Assembly (NCBI GenBank): GCA_028583605.1 | Contig: CM053332.1 | Span: 23,157,823 to 23,221,822, forward strand | Direction: 5' to 3' | Length of the DNA: 64,000 nucleotides | Source: Dastarcus helophoroides | Taxonomy: Eukaryota; Arthropoda; Insecta; Coleoptera; Bothrideridae | Part shown: in pieces, positions 11,601 to 26,600 of the stretch | How positions within the stretch are numbered: position 1 is the stretch's first letter | How the letters are laid out: each line of letters begins with the position of its first letter | The notes under the pieces: model-generated | Databases searched by the model: none | The model's input: the letters and a program-made list of their open reading frames with translations, nothing else | Told to the model about the DNA's origin: nothing | Translations under genes and position numbers: made by a program

Positions 11601-14600
11601 TTGACGCATATCAAGCTCAAAAATTGCAGCGCCTTCTCCAGAACCTAAACCGGTTCCAACTGACCCATGCGTTCCATCGCCTTGCGGACCAAACGCCCAA
11701 TGCGTGAATATCAACGGAGCGCCATCTTGCGCATGCCTGCCGAATTACATCGGTGTCGCGCCGAACTGCAGACCGGAATGTACCATAAATTCAGAATGTC
11801 CCAGCAACTTGGCTTGCATCCGAGAAAAATGCCTGGATCCATGCCCGGGATCCTGCGGTACTGGCGCCCTCTGCTCTGTTATAAACCACACTCCTGTTTG
11901 TACTTGCCCTGAGGGTTACACCGGCGATCCTTTCGCATATTGTGTACTCAAACCGAAAATACGTAGGTATCTCGCAATCGCTTAAGTGCGAAATTTTAAC
12001 AAAATGCCGTTTCGCCGTAGCCCCCGCTCCTAAAGATCTTTGTAACCCGTCACCTTGTGGAGCAAACGCCATATGCAACAACGGTATTTGTTTATGTATT
12101 CCGGAGTACCACGGCGATCCTTATCGCGAATGTCGACCGGAATGCGTTCTCAACAACGATTGCTCTAAAGATAAGGCTTGCATCAGGAATAAATGCGCTG
12201 GATCCTTGTCCGGGAACCTGCGGCCAAAACGCCGAATGTGGCGTATTTAATCACATCGCTATGTGCACGTGCCGGCAAGGTTACACCGGCAATCCATTCG
12301 TGAATTGCGCCGCGATTGAGCGTAAGTTCGAATAAATCTATTAATAAAATACGAAAATTTTGGGTCGCAAATGAAACAACTTTTGTTTAAATGCAGCCCC
12401 ACAACCCCTGAATCCGTGCAGCCCGTCCCCTTGCGGTCCCAACAGCCAATGCAGAGTCATCAACAACCAAGCGGTATGCACTTGCGTACCGGGTTACTTC
12501 GGAAGCCCTCCCAGCTGCCGACCCGAGTGCATAACGAGCAGCGACTGCCCCCTGAACCGCGCCTGCGTCAACGAAAAATGCATAGACCCTTGTCCCGGAA
12601 CTTGCGGCATCCAAGCCCAATGTCACGTCGTAAACCACAACCCTATATGTAACTGTCCCCCCGAATACACAGGTGACCCCTTCATCATATGTAAATATCG
12701 CGGTATGTCCCATGCGCAAAAAAACCGCTAAATTCTTAACCGAACCTTATTGTAGAACCAGTGGTAACGCCCACCAACCCGTGCCAACCGAACCCGTGCG
12801 GACCGAGTTCCGTTTGTAAAATCGAAGGCGATGCGTACACGTGCGCTTGCGTGGGAGGTTACGTGGGTAAACCACCGTTCTGTCGACCTGAATGCGTCAC
12901 TAACAACGACTGCTCGAACGAGTTGGCTTGTGTGGGACAGAAATGCAAAGATCCTTGTCCGGGATCGTGCGGCCTAAACGCCAGATGCATCGTTGTTAAT
13001 CACGTACCGAATTGCGTTTGTTTAGAAAACTATTTGGGCGATCCGTTCACGATTTGCACCATGAAACCAAGTGAGCTCACTAACGAATTTAGATTAGGAA
13101 ATAATGATGCACGATTGTGAATTGTATTTCAAACATTTTTGAGATTTATCAGTTCGTTTGATGTCCTTAAAAAAACGAATAAAGTGAAATGTTAGTCATT
13201 AAAGTACCACACCTGGTTCTGACCTTATTTAATCTTTCTCATCTTAACATATTTAAAGTGTCTAACAACTTAGTTTATTTTCTAATTATATAGAATAAAT
13301 TGCATCATAGACACTTAGCCTGTAAAGTAATGCAAGCACTCGATAGAACGGTTAACTCAAAAAAAACTGGAATATTTTAATGGGAAACACAAACAGAATG
13401 GGAGCTTCGAAGGCTTCCATGGCTAAAGTTATTGTAAGATAAATATTTGATTCCCAAATTGGATCATGTCAAGAAACTACTCAAAACAAGTTTCGCCCAT
13501 CATTGGAACAAAAACAAAGCTAATTTTCTTTGTTATCTATTATGGTTCAAGAAGGTTTCACCCCTTTATCACATCGGCAATTAAATAAATAATCACGCGA
13601 TACGTATTTCGCCAGCAGAACTGGCATTTTCAAGCGTACTAATCTAAAAGATTAGCAAAAGATGCATCGACGTCATCTACATTGAGATTCAAATCGATAC
13701 TTCTCTATTATGGTTGCTTTCTCAGAAGCATTTTTTATGTTTAAATATTTCTCTCTTCTGAAGAAGCTCTCTAAAATTGTCAGCGAAGCACTGAACATTT
13801 TTTAACTAATTCTTTGAACCGCTAGAATGCCAAAAATTTGTAATTTGACTATTAAATTTAAAATATTTATCAGATTCGGTGTTGGAAACCAAGAAGCGAT
13901 TCGACAAATGTCGACAAGATGAGATCTAAATTTCAACTGAACCGATGTGTGGTACTAAAATACTCTTCTTAGATGAAGTCAGTGAAAAAACATTCTGATA
14001 AATCCCAAAAACAGTTCAATGTAAAAACTAATTTTAAGTAGATTTGTAGCATGGTAGTATTAGAACAAAAAACTAACCGCACCAAATTTAGCATGATTCG
14101 CACCAGTAATCTATTAAATTAAACCTGCAAACCTGCTAACCTCGATTTTTTTGTGTAGAAATTCCGACTCCGCCGCCAACACCGAAGAATCCATGCCAAC
14201 CCTCGCCTTGTGGTCCCAACGCTAGATGTCGCGTCGAAAACAATTACGCCATCTGTGAATGTATCCCCGAATACCACGGAGATCCTTACGCGGGCTGCCG
14301 ACCAGAGTGTCTTGCTAATCCAGATTGCCCAATGAACAGAGCTTGCATCAAGAGCAAATGTCAAGATCCATGCCCAGGTACCTGCGGGGTTAACGCCATC
14401 TGTGACGTGATTAACCATATACCGACCTGTACTTGTCCCGAAAGATACACCGGAGACGCGTTCAGGCTTTGCTCGCCAGTAATCGGTGAGTAGATTTTAT
14501 TTTTAAAATTCGTTTGTCGTTTTGATTGCGAAGAAAAAAAATTATACGCAGGAAACGATTTGTTTCTTTTAGAACCTCCACCGATCGATCCATGTAATCC

Positions 14601-17600
14601 ATCCCCTTGTGGCATCAACACGATTTGCCGAGCGTCCGGCACCACTGCCATATGCGAATGCCAACCGGGTTTCTTCGGAACGCCATCTAGCGGCGGCTGC
14701 CGGCCGGAATGCACCATAAGCGCCGACTGTCCTACAGACAAAGCGTGCATCAACACCAAATGTGCCGACCCGTGTCCTGGCGTTTGCGGCTACAATGCAC
14801 AATGCAAAGTAATCAACCACAGCCCAGTCTGCACATGCCCGCCCCCATTGGTAGGCAATCCGTTTACCTTGTGCCAAGAAGAACCACCACAACCGAGAAC
14901 ACCGTGCGAACCGTCGCCTTGTGCCTTAAACGGACAATGCCGGGTTGTCAACGGCGTAGCCACTTGCATCTACCCGGAATGTGTCATCAATCAGGACTGC
15001 AGTCGGGACAAGGCGTGCTACAATCAGAAATGCAAGGATCCTTGTCAGGACGCTTGCGGTATAAACGCCATCTGTCAAGCCGTCAATCACAGAGCGGTGT
15101 GCAGCTGTCCGCCCGGATACATCGGCACCCCAGAAGTACAATGTGTTTTGGAGCCGAAACGTAAGTAATAATTTAGGCTTTTTTTTATGTTTAATTCACT
15201 AGCAAAAGGTAATCCTATGATGCCTTCCGCGAGTAGGATGCGGAAACAAGAATATATGGCGATGACCCGTCTTCTTAAACAAGGAAAGGTTGCAATTTTT
15301 GAAGAGAATTCCGTTCGGTAACGAATTCTATAGTTTGGAAGTTCTATAGAAAAAAAGTCTCCGTAGACAGAAGTCCTCACTGTAGTCACTGTGTTAAGCT
15401 GGAGGATCGTTCAAACGATCCTCTGAGGCATGTTAAGAAGTAAATCTTCTTAACATGCCTCATGAATTTTTACTTTGTAATAGTTTACTTTTTTTTGGCT
15501 GAAAAATATTTTTAAAAAATTCTAATTAAAAATTTATTAAAATCAAAATAAAAGGCAAGGAAATGTGAGACAAAGTGTTGTTAACGATTTATCCAAGAAA
15601 CGTTTCTCTACCTAATTAGAATCCAGATTTGCGCAAACGTTTAACAAAACGAAAAAACCTGTCTTTTAAACAACGTACATAGATTTGATGGAACGGACTG
15701 GTTCTTGGTTATCTTCAAAAATTGAAATACAGAACTTGTCCCCTGAGTTTCTCTCTGAAGATGACTGCTGTCGAAACGCGTTAGAGCAACCTTTGTTGCG
15801 TTTTTTAATCTTTCTTGGTTTCAAGGGACAAGTTCTGTATTTCAACGTACATAGAATTTTTAAAAATGATCGCAAATTACATCCTTTCAACATAATTAAC
15901 TGTTTGTTACCTTCAGCTCTCCCCAAGCCGGAATGCGTACAAGACTCTGAATGCACCAACGATAAAGCTTGCATCAATCAGAGATGTCAGAATCCATGTA
16001 CGGCCAATTTAGGAGTTTGCGGATTGAACGCCGAGTGTCACACTCAATTGCACAGGGCTATATGCAGCTGTCGAGAAGGCTTCACCGGAAATGCGCAGAC
16101 AGCTTGCTTTGAAATCGGATGTAAATCCGATTCGGATTGTCCACCGATCCAAGCCTGCATTAACAGAGAATGTACGGACCCTTGCAGCTTTACATCCTGC
16201 GGACAGAATGCGCTGTGTCGAGCTGATTTTAATCATAAAGCTAGGTGAGTGCTTTAGGATCCTGAACCTCTCATGTTTATCTACTCTGAGAACTTCATCA
16301 TGACTTAACAAAAATTTAGCAAATTTGTTTTCATATATTATTCCTAATGATGTGTAATTTAATGTATATGAGTAAAATGAAATATGAGAATGGGTTTGTC
16401 GTAAACAAAGTTAAGTTATTTGTATGCAGTTTTATTGGCTTTTTCTTCGCCGGTCACTCCTTTCACAATCCTAAATTTCAGTACCTTCTATTAAGGAATG
16501 GCAATCTTGTTATAGATTGCCGCAAACAGCGATTGCGTTGGAATCTTGGTTTGGCAATCGCTGTTTGGGACTCAACACTGAAAAACACTTAAAACTATAT
16601 TAAAATTTAAACGACGTAAAAACTAAATAACAACAAGATTATTTAAAATGTTAACGTTTCGGGGGCAGTGTTATTCTCTGCCCGTCGTCAGAAAATCAAT
16701 TCAAATTTATTCCTTTACAAATTTGTGTAAGCTGTTTGCGGCAATCTATAACAGAGTGCCATTCCTTAATAGAAGGTTCTGAAATTTAGGATTTTGAAAT
16801 GAGTGACCGGCGAAGGAAAAGCCAATAAGCATACAAATATGAATACTTCGCAAATAAATTACAAAGTTAAGTTAGCGTCACTAATGCTGCTTATTGCTTT
16901 AGTACGTTAGTAAATGTAATTCAGTAGAATTTCCAATATCTTATCTGCCGCGCTTAATGTATTTATAATTTCATCCATATTCCACAGGTGCTACTGCCCC
17001 GATAACTTCCGAGGCGACCCTCTGATTCGCTGCGAACGTCCCGAATGCACCAAGGACGACGAATGCCCCTACAACTTGGCCTGTCGCAACGAACGCTGCG
17101 AGGACCCCTGTAATTGCGGCTACGGCGCCCAATGCACCGTTACCAACCACAGGGCCCAGTGCGCTTGTCCCACCGGCTACACGGGAAACCCTCTAAGAGA
17201 GTGCACGTTGGCGCCGCTCCCGGTGCCCACCGAATGCAAAATGGACGCCGATTGTCCGAGCAGGCACGCCTGCTTCAGCGGCAAATGCAAGAATCCCTGT
17301 TTGGAGACGAAACCGTGCGGCATAAACGCCGAGTGTAGCGTGGTGGATTCGCTGCCTTTGCGGACTATGTCGTGTCTGTGTTTGCCCGGATACGTCGGGG
17401 ATGCGGACGTGGAATGTCGACCAGGTAAAGTGATATCTGTCTAAAGTAAAGTTGCACGGTCTTAAGTAAATTCGAATGTATATTAATATCCATTAGTAGA
17501 TATTTCACAGATCAAGCTTTCTTGTTCAGCAAGGAATTTACTATTTTCTGCACTCAGATTCCATGTACAGAAAATCGGTGTTATTTTTCTTAATCCTTTC

Positions 17601-20600
17601 CAATTCTAAAGTTAGACAATTACAGTCGACTTCCGCTAAAGTTGCGGCCGTTAAAGTTGTCCGGTCGTTAAAGTTGACAAGATACAGTCGCTAAAGTTGC
17701 GCGGATATTCCCCCTCTCTATTTTCGAACGACGAATTAAACTTCCGAGTTTTAGCGCCACTTTTGAATAACCCACTCAACCGCACAAGGAGCAATACAAC
17801 ATATACATTTTTCGACAATGGAAGGGGTGGTAGGGATCCAGTCCGGTGAGCGCAACTTTAGCGGGAGTCTACTGTACCTGTAATTCGTCTTTCTATAAAT
17901 TCTGACTGAAATTGATTAATTATTGAAAAGGCTTTCTTTCCAAATAGATTTATCTAATATTTAAAAGTAATTAAAAAATCTTTTGTAAATAAGTATTATC
18001 GTTCATATTGCCTATCCTTTCTAAAACGCTATTGTAAACAAAATTCTCTTTTTTTATTTGTTTCTTCGTTGTACATTTATCAGTTTTACTTGAAAGAATT
18101 GGAACTGACTAATGATCCTTTTGTTTTTCAGGAATTAAATCATCTGCCTCTCCTAAAATAAATGTTTAAAACAGCAACACATATTAGATATTTATTTCAT
18201 ATCATATTTTAATTCGTTATTTTTAATCTTCAAGACAGCTCTGTTAATTAATTAATATGTTTTCTCCTCTTAGAACAACCTGGAGAAATCGGTTGTAAGA
18301 GCAACAGCGAATGTGCCACAACCGAGGCGTGTCTCAACAGAAAATGCGTGAATCCTTGCAATGTTGGCAACCCGTGCGCAATAACTGCATCCTGCAAACC
18401 ACTGGATCATAAAGCCGCGTGTTCGTGTGCACCGGGATTAGTAGGAAATCCTTTCGTGAGATGTTATAAGGAACCATCCAGTCAAGTCGAATGCACATCG
18501 AACCATGAGTGCCCCAATGACAAAGCTTGCATCAACCGACGTTGCCAAGATCCCTGTAGTTTATCCAACTCGTGCGGAACAAATGCCCAATGTAGAACAC
18601 AACAACACCACCCGACATGTCTATGTCCTGACGGATGGGGAGGTAACCCACAAGTCCTCTGTTATAAACGTAAGTATGTCACCAATATCATTATTTCGCA
18701 CAGAAGATTTCCAGTCAATCTGACTCTACCAAGAAGAACAGTCAATCTGACTTTACCACGAAGAACAGTCAATCTGAATTGAAATTTATTTTCAGCCGAA
18801 TGCAAATCCGATCCAGACTGTCCATACGACAAATCCTGCGTTAACGAAAACTGTTTAAATCCGTGCGCATCGCAATCCTGCGGCCGCGGGGCCGAGTGCA
18901 CAGTCCAAAATCATAGGGCCCAATGTCAATGCCCTGCGGGTACCCAAGGTAACCCGTTGTTGTCTTGCATCGCCGGCGTCTGCCAGTACAACGAAGATTG
19001 CGCCGACCACGAAGCTTGCGACAGGCTCAACAGAGTGTGTAGGCCGGCTTGCGATAGCAACACGTGCGCGGAAACCGCCAGATGCACCGGAAAGAATCAC
19101 CAACCCGTGTGCTCTTGCCCACCGGGAACTATGGGTAATCCGTACCAGGAATGTTTAGGGTATAAGTACCCGTCGCCGCAATGTAAATCCGATAGCGAAT
19201 GCGTCTCACCTATGGCTTGTATCAACGAAAAATGTCAAGATCCGTGCGCTTTGGACGTCTGCTTACCCGATCAAGAGTGCAGAGTATTGGACACATCACC
19301 TCAACGCACTATAATGTGTCAATGTCCATCCGATACGTTTGCGGACGCATCTGGACGTTGCCGACCTATAACACCTCTGCAGCCTGAGTGCCGAGTCGAT
19401 TCCGATTGTGCCGATACAGATAAATGTTTGAACAGCCGCTGCATCGAAGCCTGCAAGGTTGAAGAGTGCGGCATCAACGCCATATGCAGATCGCAGTATC
19501 ATCAAGCGTTCTGCACGTGTGCCCCAGATTTCACAGGAAACGCTCGCTATGAATGCGCTAAAGGTAAGTTTTAAGCATTTTACTGAATTGCTGACGTATA
19601 ATTTACACCGCGATTGGTTTCAGTTCCATCGCCACAACCACTGCCTATTCCCGAATGTTACCAAGATACCGATTGTGGATACGATAGGGCGTGCAGGAAC
19701 GAAAAATGCGTCAATCCTTGTATTGAGGATAGTCCTTGTGGGAAGGGCGCTTTCTGCTCTGTTAACGATCACAGGGCCATCTGCGTATGTCCGCCGGGCT
19801 ACGAAGGGAATCCTAGAGTCGAATGTGTTGCACGTAAGTTAAAAAAGTTGCTCTGTTTCTGTGTTTTTCACATTAGAATTGCCTAGAAGTTTATTAAGTT
19901 AATGTTCATTATCATTTAGTTTGAAGTACAACATTAAAAAAATTTGGAAATTTATGTTAAAAACAAAAAACTGATTTTATAATTTTTCAGCTCCCACACC
20001 AGTCGGATGTACATCAAACTCTGATTGTGCCCAAACGGAATCCTGTGTTAATACTCTGTGTGTAAATCCGTGCAACTGCGGTCCAAATTCGGACTGCAGA
20101 GTAGTCAACCATTACCCAATTTGCATCTGTAAACCAGGATACTCGGGAAATCCACAGCTGGGATGTGTAAAACGTAAGTTTTCGTGTTAAATTCACCATA
20201 TTTCTAGACTGTAATTACAACCAAGGACTTCAAAAGTGTATGCAAGTCATAGAAATTCGAAAATATTTTCTGCTGCTTACATGTTTTATTGAATACTTTT
20301 GAAAAAATCCTTGGCTAAGAAGTCAGAATGGACCAGATATAATATGATCAATATTACTTTTACATAATTTGAAATATCAATCTTTTTTTTCCTAGTTGGG
20401 TGCCAATCAGACAACGAATGTAGCAACGACAAACAATGTTACAATGGCCAATGCATCAATCCGTGCATTCTCGGCGACCCATGCGCTCGAAACGCTGAAT
20501 GTTTCGGCGAGAATCACAGAGCTAATTGCAAATGTCCCTCAGGAACCGAAGGTAACCCGTTCGAACGTTGCATCCAAGTCGAATGTCACACGGACAGCGA

Positions 20601-23600
20601 CTGCCCGAATAACCGCGCTTGTATCGATCAAACGTGCGTGGATGTATGCAGCGAAATAGCACACCCGCCGTGCGCTCGCAATGCCATCTGCTACGCACAA
20701 AACCACGCCGCCGGCTGCATATGTCCCCCACACTTACCCAGCGGAAATCCTCTAACTTACTGCGAAACGAAATCGGTGATTGGCAAACCAGAATGCCGAC
20801 TAGACGTCGATTGTCCCAGCAAACTGGCTTGCATCAAAGAAAAATGCGTCAACCCTTGTACTGCGCTGACGCCATGTCATACAACCGCTCACTGTAGCGT
20901 ACTGGACACAGTTCCTGTAAGAACCATGATCTGCACCTGCCCCGAAGGCTGGGTACCCAACGAAAACGGCGAATGTCACCCGGTTGTCGTACCCCAACCG
21001 CCGGGCTGCACCTCCGACGACGACTGCTCAACCGACGAAGCTTGCATCAACCGCCTCTGCAAAGACCCGTGCGACTGCGGTACCCACGCAATTTGCCTCG
21101 TCCAAAACCACCGTCCGGTCTGCTCCTGCGAGGCCGGCTACGAAGGTAACCCGAACTACGCCTGTCACGCCGTCGGCTGCCGTATCGACTCCGAGTGCGA
21201 ATCCGGCAAAGCTTGCGTCAACGGCAACTGCGTCAACCCCTGTCTGATCCGAGAACCTTGCGGCATCAACGCCGAATGTTTCGCCTACCAAAACCGAGCC
21301 GAATGCCGATGTCTCAGCGGCTACCGCGGTAACCCGCTAGAACGCTGCCTCGTCGTCGGCTGTAGATCGAACAGCGATTGCCCCGGCGATCGCCAATGCG
21401 TCAACGCCCAATGCGTCAATCCGTGCGTTTACGAGAACCCGTGCTCCCCTCGGGCGGAGTGCCGCGTGCAAAACCACCTCGCGCTATGTAGGTGCCCGCC
21501 CGGATATCTTGGAAATCCTTACGTCGATTGCAAGCCCGAACCGCAACCTGAGTGTCGCGTAGATACCGATTGCCCTACGAGATTGGCATGTCTTAACGAG
21601 AAGTGTCAGGATCCTTGCGCCGTCTTAGAACCGTGCCAGAGACCGGCCGAATGCCAAGTGATAGGTTCCGTGCCTGTCAGGACGATGATCTGCGTATGTC
21701 CGCCCGGTTACATCAGCAGCGGCAGCGGCACTTGTAAACCAATCCCGCCGGTGAGTTTTCTCTCTTTATTGTTTTATTAGTAATTTGTCCGATATTAACG
21801 CCCTCTTAAAACTTTAACGTTGTACCTTCTAGGAATAATGTGCCGGCGTAAACACAGCTATCATTACGTCTTAATGACCTTATTGAAATCGTCATTGGGA
21901 TTTTACGATCTTCCTTGATAAACGTAAATAGGTACAAATATTATTAGAGCTTTTAGAATAGTATTTTCTCGGAAAGCCATTAACATTATTTCTAGAAGAC
22001 GAGAGAACCCTCACTTATAGGTGAAATGGAGAAGAAAAAATTCAACGAGAATCAGTTCTGTTCGGGTCTTGAATATAGTTAGTCCATCTGTTCACTGTTA
22101 TTCCCAGTTAATGTAATGTTTAAATAAATGTGGTTTTTGTGTTCTAATCAAACCAACATCGCCACAATGTTAATTAAAATATAGAATCATTTTGCTAAAA
22201 AAGGGGTACCAATCCAATAATGTTTATGTTTCTAATTTTACTATTCTAGACAAAACGTTATAAAAGCATTAAACATTATTTTGGATGATGCATTAATCAC
22301 TGTTAATCCATCAAACAGTAAGAAAACTGTTGTGAAATAAGTATTTTTTAAAATATTGCATCACCTCTGTTAATATGTTAACTATTTCAACCTTTTGTTT
22401 GCAATCAAATTGGTTCGTCTTTAAATTATAGCTTAATTGGTAAATTTCGTTACAGCTCATAGACAAGGCTTGCATCAGCGACAGCGACTGCCCCATCGAC
22501 AAGGCGTGCTTCAACGGAATCTGCAGAAACCCGTGCAACTGCGGCCCCAACGCCGAATGCCGCATCAAAGACCACAAACCAGTCTGCACGTGCAAGCAAG
22601 GCTACGATGGCAATCCCGAAATAGAATGCGTCAAAGTCGGCTGTCGAAGCGACGACGAATGCTCCGGCCAACACGCCTGCATCAACAGACAATGTGTCCC
22701 AGTTTGCGCAGCTGACGGTTCCTCTTGCGGTGAAAAAGCCGTCTGCTACGGCATCAACCATCGCGCCATTTGCGAGTGTCCACCAGGCTTGATCGGAAAT
22801 CCGAGAGTATCGTGCAAGGTCGTCGGTTGTAGAAGCGACGATGAATGTCCCGGAACTAGGGCTTGCATCAACGGAAAATGCGAGAATCCTTGCGTTACGA
22901 AGAACCCTTGCGATGCCCCAGGGGAATGCAAAGTGTTTAATCATGCGGTCGAATGCGCTTGCCCGCCGGGCACAGTCAGCGATGGTAAACTGGGTTGTAT
23001 TAGGAAGGAGACCATGTGCAAGATGGATAGGGAATGTCCCACGCAATACGCTTGTATCGGGGGAAGATGCGTCAATCCGTGCGAAGAAACTAAACCTTGT
23101 GGGGTCAACGCTGAATGTAGGGTGTTGGATACGGAACCGGTCAAGACGATGGTTTGCGAGTGTCTTCCGGGCTACCAAGGAAACGCCGCTGTCCAGTGCG
23201 ATAAAAGTAAGTTTTTTTAGAAGAGAAAGATCGAACAAAATCAGATTTCTTATTGCTTATTTTCTCAACCAGTACGATGTCATGAACGAATTTTTAGATG
23301 AACGGCAGTGCTTAGGGTTGGAATAATTTTGAGTTATTTTCTATTGTCATCAACACATTGGAGTGTTTATTCTGAGCGATGTAACTATCCTTGTTATCTA
23401 CATATTTACTGAACTCGTTCTGAATATAGAACATTTTAAATTTTTAATCAATGGAACTAAAATCAGGAAAATTCTGCGTTGATTATTCCGTTAGGTATTT
23501 GGTGGTAATTTAATTAAATTAGTTTCGAATCGCTAGGGTACAGATGGCTCTATTATCGCGGTTTCGGTCATATTCTGTCCGTAAACATAAAGAGTTGATC

Positions 23601-26600
23601 TTCCAGTTAATGGCCGCCGGTAAATCCGAATCGCCGTTAGTAAACATTGTCTTTAGGAATTAATTTAACAACGACACTAAGCTGATCGAGGAAAAAATCA
23701 ATCGTGACAATCATATTTTGTGTTTTACTACGCTTAACAATTAACACTTGCTTTGTATCATAGTTCCAGCGTGTGATCTAGACAAAGGCTTCATTAGAAC
23801 GCCGGACGGTAGATGCGTTTGCGCCCCTGACACCGCTCTCAACGAAAACGCCGAATGCGTACCGTGCCCCATCGAAAAAGGCCTGAAAATCGACGAAAGA
23901 GGAAGATGCGTATGCGCCATCGATAGAGGATTGATCATCGACGATTACGGTAAGTGCGTTTGCTCTTTGGAGCTGGGCTATACGCTCGACGAGAACGGAA
24001 ACTGTGTGCCACCGCGTGAGACGCCCGAATGCGAGGTAGACAGCGATTGCGCCGACCACAAGTTCTGCGAATACCAAACGAAGACGTGCCGCAAGGCTTG
24101 CGACTTCAAGGTCTGCGGCACCGACGCCTTCTGCAACGCAACCAACCACAGGGCTTTCTGTCAGTGCAATAATGGGTATACCGGAGACGCTGAGGTCAAA
24201 TGCTGTAAGTTCTACGTTTTCTAATTTGGATTTTATCGGTTAGTTGTTAATAAAAAATTGAAAATAAACTTCGCTGAAAATATCTCTTTAAAGGGAATTT
24301 AGAGTTTGGAGTAATGAAATTTTTGTATCTGATCCGAGAATTTCTAATATTTTGGTAAAGACACTTTATCGGTATCTTTTGGTTTCTTAACAATAAATAC
24401 TTTGGTCTACCAAAAAACTAAATACCTACTCTCAGTGAGCATTCTAACGAGACCATCGAGCTAAAATCGCTTGCTTTCACTATTTCTCTCTAGATCCCAA
24501 AGGGCCCTTACGAACGGACTTCCCAAGACCAGAAATGGACGTCAGCTGTTTATCTGATGGTGTCCAAGTCACGATCGTAATACAGGAACCTGGATTTAAT
24601 GGCGTTCTTTACGTCAAAGGTCACAGCAAAGACGAACAATGCAGAAGAGTGGTGATTTTGCCAAATAACACCAACAGTAACAACCCCAGTATTGAAATAT
24701 TCAAAGTACAATTTGGAAACTGTGGATTAATTCACGTTAACGTACGTATTAAGACACTATTTTTACTAAATCTTAGTTGAAAGCTTGGGTCACTATTGTA
24801 ATGTCAATTAAATGTTGCATAATGGAATAATAGTCGAACTGCTGCAGTTGAAAATATTTACAACCAACAACCATTGACCGGTTTCGTTATCTAATCAATA
24901 CGGTATGGTTGGTGTAAACATTTCCAACTTGGTCAAGCACAAAATACTCACGAGATCTAAATCGCCCACTGAGTGATTTGTAATTTACTTTCGACTGTTG
25001 CAATGTTGTTTTATTATACTTCCGTCTTTCTACTTAATCATTAAAACCTACTGACTAGGAATTGGCATAAATTATAAACACTTTAATGAGTATTTTAACC
25101 TACAAGCTTTACTTATTAAAACAAATTTTGATTTTAATTGAAATCTTTGCAAAAAATAATAATTTCAGGGACAAGCCAGCTTCGTTCTAGTCATCCAGAA
25201 GCATCCCAAACTTGTGACATACAAAGCCCAAGCCTACCACATCAAATGCGTCTACAAGACCGGCGAGCAGAACGTAACGTTGGGCTTCAACGTGTCCATG
25301 CTGACGACGGCCGGCACCATAGCCAACACCGGCCCACCGCCCACTTGCACCATGAAGATCGTCACCCCCACCGGTCAAGAAATCAACTCTGCGGAAATCG
25401 GCGACAATCTCATGCTCCAAGTCGACGTCCAACCGGGCTCGATTTACGGCGGTTTCGCTCGAACTTGCGTCGCCAAAACCATGGAGGACAACGTAGAAAA
25501 CGAATACATAGTCACCGACGAGAACGGCTGCGCCACCGATCCCAAAATTTTCGGCGAATGGGAATACAATCCCGATACGCAGAGTCTGCTCGCCAGTTTC
25601 AACGCGTTCAAATTCCCGAGCAGCGACAACATCAGATTCCAGTGTAACATTAGGGTTTGCTTCGGGAAATGTCAACCGGTTAACTGTCGAGGTTACAACG
25701 CGTTCGGTAGGAGGAGGAGGGCCGTGGACGCGGAAAACGATACGGATTTGGCCCCCTCCGGAGATCTGCTTAATGGCCAGCTGAGAGAAGAGATTACGAT
25801 ACAGTCGAACGCGATTTTGACATTTGAAAGGCGCGAGGAGAGACTAGTCGACCCCAAAGCAGGTAAAGGGATTCAACGTTTTTTTTTAATACTTAAAAGT
25901 TTTTCGAAAATTCGTTAGTTAGTTAAGACTTAAATTTTATTGTTTGTTGATCAACTTGATGATTTATCAGTGTTTCAATATTTAGTTATAAATTTCGTCT
26001 ATAAAACATTTCATATTAAAAAATTAAATCATGTTATTCGTTTATAACAGGAAGTTTTGTATAGAAATTGAAAAAAGATATTTAATAAGTGGCTAGGAAA
26101 TCGCGTAGCGTAACGAAACTAAATGATCGGTCCCGGTAGCCCCGTCACGCTCACCGCTCCTCTCGCTTTCAGATGAAATCGAAAGTGAATATCGTAATTC
26201 TCGGTATGTTAACATAGGAAACAGGTTTGAATAATAATATTGGATTCAAGGTGTACATTTATTAGTCACACGCAGTTCAATCGTTGTTCGCGTATATGGA
26301 AAACGCATGAAAGTTCGCCTTAAACGCGAAAGTGCATCTGAATTTAAAAACGTGAAACTTGCCAACGTCTGCGACAATAATCATGTCAAATAAATTGTAT
26401 CTAACGGATTATAAGGGTAATTTTTTCTTTTATTTCATTTTCTTTGTAAAATCTCAATCAAGGTTTTGAAATTTAAGTAAATTGTAAGCTACAAACAGTG
26501 GATTCTACAAAATCTGAAATACACCGTCGGGGCCGAATTAAACCTTGTCAACGCCTATAAAATTCGCTAATGGGGGCTTCCTAAAACTCAAAAATTGATT

